Below, one piece after another: positions 60,668 through 64,000 of a stretch of 64,000 nucleotides of DNA. Source of the stretch: Streptomyces xanthophaeus (GTDB taxonomy: Bacteria > Actinomycetota > Actinomycetes > Streptomycetales > Streptomycetaceae); assembly GCF_030440515.1 (NCBI RefSeq), contig NZ_CP076543.1, positions 8,099,001 through 8,163,000 on the forward strand. Reading direction: 5' to 3'. A model generated the notes under the pieces. It was not told the origin of the DNA and ran no database searches. It saw only the letters and a program-made list of their open reading frames with translations. The translations under genes were made by a program, and so were the position numbers. Numbering within the stretch: position 1 is the stretch's first letter; each line of letters starts with the position of its first letter.

Positions 60668-60705
60668 AGCTGGGGCCCGCATCCTTCGGGGTGCGGGCCT
60701 CAGCT
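60668..60705 (+). terminator. Hairpin after the cold-shock gene
   Basis: A stem of AGCTG-GGCCCGCA-type sequence (60668-60684 with 60688-60705) with one mismatch and a tight TTC loop, followed by a T-run (ATTTTCC). Confidence 0.75.
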
Positions 60706-60983
60706 GCACGCATTTTCCGCCCCACCCCCCGCCCCGCCCACCCGGTGCCGGCCGCGGGGACGGCGCCCAGGAATCCGCAGTCCTCCGTACGCGGATCACG
60801 CCCCGGCCGATACGCCGGTTGTGCGCCTGACGACGTCACCTCTTTTTCCGTACCTGTACCCGCCAGGAAATCCGGCCGGACAGGTTCGCTTCGCATTTCC
60901 ATTCGGCCCGTTTCTTGCAATTCTCCGCGCAGTGCACGCCCGCGGGAATTCCTTGATATGCGCCGTATCGAGGAAGGTTCCGC
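60706..60983. other. Intergenic region before the helicase
   Basis: About 278 bp between the terminator and the helicase start, with moderate AT-rich blocks (TCTTTTTCC near 60840, TCTTGCAATTCTCC near 60912). Probably a separate promoter and leader. No gene seen. Confidence 0.4.
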
Positions 60984-62498
60984 ATGAACCGCACGCGCAC
61001 CAACGACCGATTTGCCCGTACGCGCAGCAGCGCAGCCGGATCCGGCAAGAGCGGCGGCCGCTTCGGCGGTTCCGCCCCCAGCCGCTCCGGTGGTCCGAGC
61101 CGCTCCGGTGGTCCGAGCCGCTCGGGCGGGTACGGACGCCGGCCCGCCGCGCTGCAGGGTGAATTCGCCCTGCCGAAGACGATCACCCCCGCACTGCCCG
61201 CCGTCGAGGCCTTCGCCGACCTCGCCATGCCCGCGGAACTGCTCGCCGCACTCACCGTGCAGGGCCTGACCGTGCCGTTCCCGATCCAGGGCGCGACCCT
61301 CCCGAACTCCTTGGCGGGCCGCGACGTGCTCGGCCGCGGGCGGACCGGCTCCGGCAAGACCCTGGCCTTCGGCCTCGCCCTGCTGGCCCGTACCGCCGGA
61401 CAGCGCGCCGAGCCCCGTCAGCCGCTCGCACTGGTCCTCGTACCGACCCGCGAGCTGGCCCAGCAGGTCACCGACGCCCTCACCCCCTACGCCCGCTCGG
61501 TCAAGCTCCGGCTGACCACGGTCGTCGGCGGGATGCCCATCGGCCGCCAGGCCGGCGCCCTGCGCGGCGGCGCCGAGGTCGTCGTCGCCACGCCGGGCAG
61601 GCTGAAGGACCTCATCGACCGCGGGGACTGCCGGCTGGACCAGGTCGCGATCACCGTCCTGGACGAAGCCGACCAGATGGCCGACATGGGCTTCATGCCG
61701 CAGGTCACCGCCCTGCTCGACCAGGTACGCCCGAGGCCAGCGGATGCTCTTCTCCGCCACCCTCGACCGCAACGTCGACCTGCTGGTGCGCCGCTACCTG
61801 ACCGACCCGGTCGTCACTCCGTCGACCCGTCCGCGGGCGCGGTGACGACGATGGAGCACCACGTGCTGCACGTGCACGGCGGTGACAAGCACGCCGCCAC
61901 CACCGAGATCGCGGCGCGCGACGGCCGCGTGATCATGTTCCTGGACACCAAGCACGCCGTGGACCAGCTGACCAGCCACCTGCTGAACAGCGGCGTGCGG
62001 GCCGCCGCCCTGCACGGCGGCAAGTCGCAGCCGCAGCGCACGCGCACCCTGGCACAGTTCAAGACCGGACACGTCAGCGTGCTCGTCGCCACGAACGTCG
62101 CCGCCCGCGGCATCCACGTCGACAACCTCGACCTCGTCGTCAACGTGGACCCGCCCACCGACCACAAGGATTATCTGCACCGCGGCGGGCGTACCGCCCG
62201 TGCGGGGGAGTCCGGCAGCGTCGTCACCCTGGTCACCCCGAACCAGCGCCGCGACATGGCGCGGCTCATGGCCGCCGCCGGCATCACCCCGCAGACCACC
62301 CAGGTCCGCTCCGGTGAAGAGGCCCTCAGCCGGATCACCGGCGCCCAGGCCCCCTCCGGCATCCCGGTCGTCATCACCGCCCCGGCGGCGGAGCGGCGTG
62401 AGCGCAGCGGACCCTCCGCGCGCAGCCGGCGCCGGCCCGCCGCGGCGGCCGCCCGGCGCAGGCCGGCACGGCAGTCCGCCGCCGACGCCGTAGCGTGA
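60984..62498 (+). CDS. DEAD-box RNA helicase with an out-of-frame segment over motif III
   Basis: A 504-residue predicted product. A disordered Ser/Gly/Arg N-tail with GGPSRS repeats comes first; then Q motif PFPIQ, motif I GRTGSGKT, Ia PTRELA, Ib TPGR, II VLDEADQM. Motif III SAT is absent from the frame: between about 61730 and 61815 the frame reads PRPADALLRHPRP, while the neighbouring frame gives MLFSATLDRNVDLLVRRYL. Motifs V (ATNVAARGI) and VI (HRGGRTARAG) resume in frame. GAGGAAGG precedes ATG 60984. Two bases are missing early and one late, so the frame is restored. Confidence 0.9.
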   Translation: MNRTRTNDRFARTRSSAAGSGKSGGRFGGSAPSRSGGPSRSGGPSRSGGYGRRPAALQGEFALPKTITPALPAVEAFADLAMPAELLAALTVQGLTVPFPIQGATLPNSLAGRDVLGRGRTGSGKTLAFGLALLARTAGQRAEPRQPLALVLVPTRELAQQVTDALTPYARSVKLRLTTVVGGMPIGRQAGALRGGAEVVVATPGRLKDLIDRGDCRLDQVAITVLDEADQMADMGFMPQVTALLDQVRPRPADALLRHPRPQRRPAGAPLPDRPGRHSVDPSAGAVTTMEHHVLHVHGGDKHAATTEIAARDGRVIMFLDTKHAVDQLTSHLLNSGVRAAALHGGKSQPQRTRTLAQFKTGHVSVLVATNVAARGIHVDNLDLVVNVDPPTDHKDYLHRGGRTARAGESGSVVTLVTPNQRRDMARLMAAAGITPQTTQVRSGEEALSRITGAQAPSGIPVVITAPAAERRERSGPSARSRRRPAAAAARRRPARQSAADAVA

Positions 62499-62526
62499 AC
62501 CCTTCTTCTTCCCCTTGTGAGGCATC

Positions 62527-62859
62527 ATGCGCGTCGTCATCGCCAGATTCCCCTTCGACCTGACCAAGAGCGGGGTGCTGGAGTCGATGAAGGGCGTCAA
62601 GCCCGAGCCCGTCGACGGTGAGTCCGTGATCATCGGACGCCGGCACTACCCGGTCAAGCAGGTCGGCCAGGTCATCACCCGCCAGGACCGCCGCGACTTC
62701 AGCGCCGCGGAGGTCGTGCGGGCGATGACCCTGCTCGGCTTCACGTGCCGGGGCCTGCCGCAGGCGCCCGCCGCGCCCGCCTCGACGCCCGGCCTGACCC
62801 CGCTCCAGCGGGCCTCGGCGATGCTCGGCGAGCCCGAGCCCGTAGCGGTGTCCGTCTGA
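62527..62859 (+). CDS. Small conserved partner of the DEAD-box helicase, 110 aa
   Basis: A 110-residue basic protein (MRVVIARFPFDLTKSGVLESMKG ... ESVIIGRRHYPVKQVGQVITRQDRRDFSAAEVVRAMTLLGFTCRGLP). It starts 28 bp after the helicase gene and probably shares its mRNA. The same three-gene order (cold-shock, helicase, small protein) recurs in streptomycetes in my recollection. The function is unknown, with a possible role in RNA binding. The tail is Ala/Pro-rich. A strong hairpin follows the stop. Confidence 0.78.
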   Translation: MRVVIARFPFDLTKSGVLESMKGVKPEPVDGESVIIGRRHYPVKQVGQVITRQDRRDFSAAEVVRAMTLLGFTCRGLPQAPAAPASTPGLTPLQRASAMLGEPEPVAVSV

Positions 62860-62883
62860 CCGCACAGCACCATCCGCACAGCA

Positions 62884-62922
62884 CGTGAGGGCCCGACCGG
62901 CATGTCCGGTCGGGCCCTCACG
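62884..62922 (+). terminator. Strong hairpin terminator after the helicase operon
   Basis: A perfect 17-bp stem (62884-62900 with 62906-62922), loop CATGT, 25 bp after the stop. Confidence 0.85.
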
Positions 62923-63225
62923 CGCTGTTCGAGAGAAGATCTCTCATCGTCGAACAAAGAAAATCTATCCCCGTCACGGTAGACATCCGGTTCTGACGTG
63001 CCTAGGGTTTGTCGCATACCGCTGATCTAAGAAATGGAGGAGGCAGACGCCATCAGGATCGCCCGGGCAGCAGCACACGGCCCGGGTACCGCACGACCCC
63101 CGAACGGCAGGTGGTCCCCGGTCAGGCATTCGCGATCCCCGCACTCCCGCCCGTCTCCCGGGCGCGACCGCGGAAACAGAAGTCGGCGCAGCGCTGAGGC
63201 CGACAGATGGTGTTGAATTCCCTTC

Positions 63226-63257
63226 AGGGCCTTGGTGCCGTACGGCACCAAGGCCCT
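63226..63257. terminator. Perfect 32-bp palindrome before the merR-type gene
   Basis: AGGGCCTTGGTGCCG is followed by TA and its exact complement. It ends 26 bp before the ATG of the MerR-type gene and may be an attenuator, a terminator or a regulator site. Confidence 0.7.
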
Positions 63258-63283
63258 TCGACGCGTTCTAAGAAGAGGTGCAG

Positions 63284-63622
63284 ATGACAGCGGATGACTC
63301 GCTCGGCGGCCGGCTGGACGACGATGACTACCCCGCCTACACGATGGGCCGGGCCGCCGAACTCCTCGGCACCACCCCCGGCTTCCTGCGCGCCATCGGC
63401 GAGGCCCGTCTGATCACACCGTTGCGCTCCCCGGGCGGGCACCGCCGCTACTCCCGCTACCAGCTGCGGATCGCTGCCCGCGCCCGGGAGCTCGTCGACC
63501 AGGGCACCCCGGTCGAAGCGGCCTGCCGCATCGTCATCCTGGAGGACCAGCTCGAAGAAGCCCAGCGCATCAACGCCGAGTTCCGCCGCGCCGCGACCGC
63601 CACGCCCGACGACTCCCGCTGA
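63284..63622 (+). CDS. MerR-family regulator, short
   Basis: A 112-residue protein. The MerR winged helix is YTMGRAAELLGTTPGFLRAIGEARLITPLRSPGGHRRYSRYQLRIAARARELVDQGTPVEAACRIV, with the RSPGGHRRYS wing. After it comes a coiled-coil helix (EDQLEEAQRINAEFRRA) without a metal-binding or ligand domain. It is close to the short streptomycete MerR group. ATG at 63284; AGAGG precedes it. Confidence 0.85.
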   Translation: MTADDSLGGRLDDDDYPAYTMGRAAELLGTTPGFLRAIGEARLITPLRSPGGHRRYSRYQLRIAARARELVDQGTPVEAACRIVILEDQLEEAQRINAEFRRAATATPDDSR

Positions 63623-63740
63623 GCGCCGGCCGCTCCTCGTCCCGCGCCGAACTGCGCCGGAGCCGCAGGCGGGATATCAAAGGGTGTGAAGGCGGGCGCG
63701 AGGTCCGACGCACGCCGCCCCGCGGTGAGGAGAACGTCTC

Positions 63741-64000
63741 GTGGAGTTCGAGGTCAATGGCACCCGGCACGCGGTCGACGTGGACGACGACCCGGCCGCC
63801 GTGGACGTGGTGCGGGACCGGCTGGGTCTGACCGGCACCAAACTGGTCTGCGCGGGCGGGGTGTGCGGGGCCTGCACCATCCAGGTCGACGGCGAACCCC
63901 GGGTCTCCTGCCTGACCCCGGCGGTCGCGCTCGCCGGCCGGCAGGTGACGACCGTGGAGGGACTGTCCGGCCACCCGGTCGGGCGAGCCTTCGCCGGCGA
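63741..64000 (+). CDS. 2Fe-2S subunit of a CoxS/XdhC-type molybdenum hydroxylase, 3' end cut
   Basis: The first 86 residues are visible: MEFEVNGTRHAVDVDDDPAAV followed by the plant-ferredoxin 2Fe-2S site KLVCAGGVCGACTIQVDGEPRVSCL (Cys-X4-Cys-X2-Cys, then Cys). This is the small electron-transfer subunit of xanthine dehydrogenase or CO-dehydrogenase-type enzymes, whose FAD and molybdopterin subunits should follow beyond the window. GTG at 63741 has GAGGAG upstream. Confidence 0.88.
   Translation, partial: MEFEVNGTRHAVDVDDDPAAVDVVRDRLGLTGTKLVCAGGVCGACTIQVDGEPRVSCLTPAVALAGRQVTTVEGLSGHPVGRAFAG

Larger units (their letters stand above)
62860..63283. other. 424-bp region between the helicase operon and the merR-type gene
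   Basis: Holds two long hairpins (62884-62922 and 63226-63257) and between them a stretch with a possible small reading frame (63034-63216, MEEADAIRIARAAAHGPG; the frame ending at 63197 has equal or better codon bias). Neither frame matches a family I know. GGAGGAGG at 63039 has no start codon at proper distance, so I do not call a gene. Confidence 0.4.

Noticed and set aside
63034..63216. 60-residue frame after the helicase operon
   Set aside because: Codon bias is weaker than in the neighbouring frame and there is no consistent start for either; I list the region without calling a gene.

Overview
The window is a chromosomal stretch of a Streptomyces-type actinomycete, inferred from sequence alone. 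The evidence is very high GC with G/C-biased third codon positions, frequent GTG starts, GGAGG-type ribosome sites, and recognisable streptomycete families (MpaB/DUF2236, MmyB-like regulators, DUF4265, a cold-shock/DEAD-helicase block, AglEFG-like sugar import). It is accessory, arm-like gene content: many small regulator-plus-target pairs, exported hydrolases and decayed insertion sequences. I recognised no rRNA, tRNA or CRISPR array.

Left part (1-21.7 kb): an MpaB-like oxygenase cut by the window edge, a PRC-barrel protein, a FUSC-type membrane protein, and a VOC protein. Then come several divergent regulator/target pairs: MarR with an NTF2-like protein (two perfect 17-bp palindromes between them), an MmyB-like regulator with an MFS exporter, and a TetR gene with an SDR and a 28-bp AT-rich operator. 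Also here are gap (GAPDH), a GlxA-type AraC regulator, a metallo-beta-lactamase-fold hydrolase, a DUF6493-like C-terminal half, a phospholipase-D-like protein beside a tyrosinase, and an ABC transporter with a flavoprotein.

Middle part (21.7-44 kb): an exported protein, acetyltransferases, an NmrA/AraC pair, a DUF1772 protein, a chloramphenicol-phosphotransferase-like kinase, a large protein ending in a TerD-like domain, and an NAD-dependent DNA ligase. An APC permease, a TetR regulator and a saccharopine-dehydrogenase-like enzyme share a perfect 21-bp operator, placed exactly 67 bp from both target start codons. FabV follows. Then an alpha-glucoside import operon (GH13, binding protein, two permeases) is read leftwards; its MalF-like permease carries an extra beta-sandwich-like domain.

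Right part (44-64 kb): PadR plus a MacB-type ABC exporter, a tandem Nudix protein, DUF4265, a secreted adenosine deaminase, and a blasticidin-S-deaminase-like enzyme. Next is a scrap yard (53.7-57.2 kb) with a MITE-like element, a broken IS5-type element, a frameshifted gene, IS701 debris and a SUKH/SMI1 gene lying between two ~100-bp direct repeats. A secreted GH2 exo-glucosaminidase follows, then cold-shock protein, DEAD-box helicase and a small partner protein. The helicase has an out-of-frame segment over its SAT motif. The window ends with a MerR-type regulator and the start of a CoxS/XdhC-type 2Fe-2S subunit.
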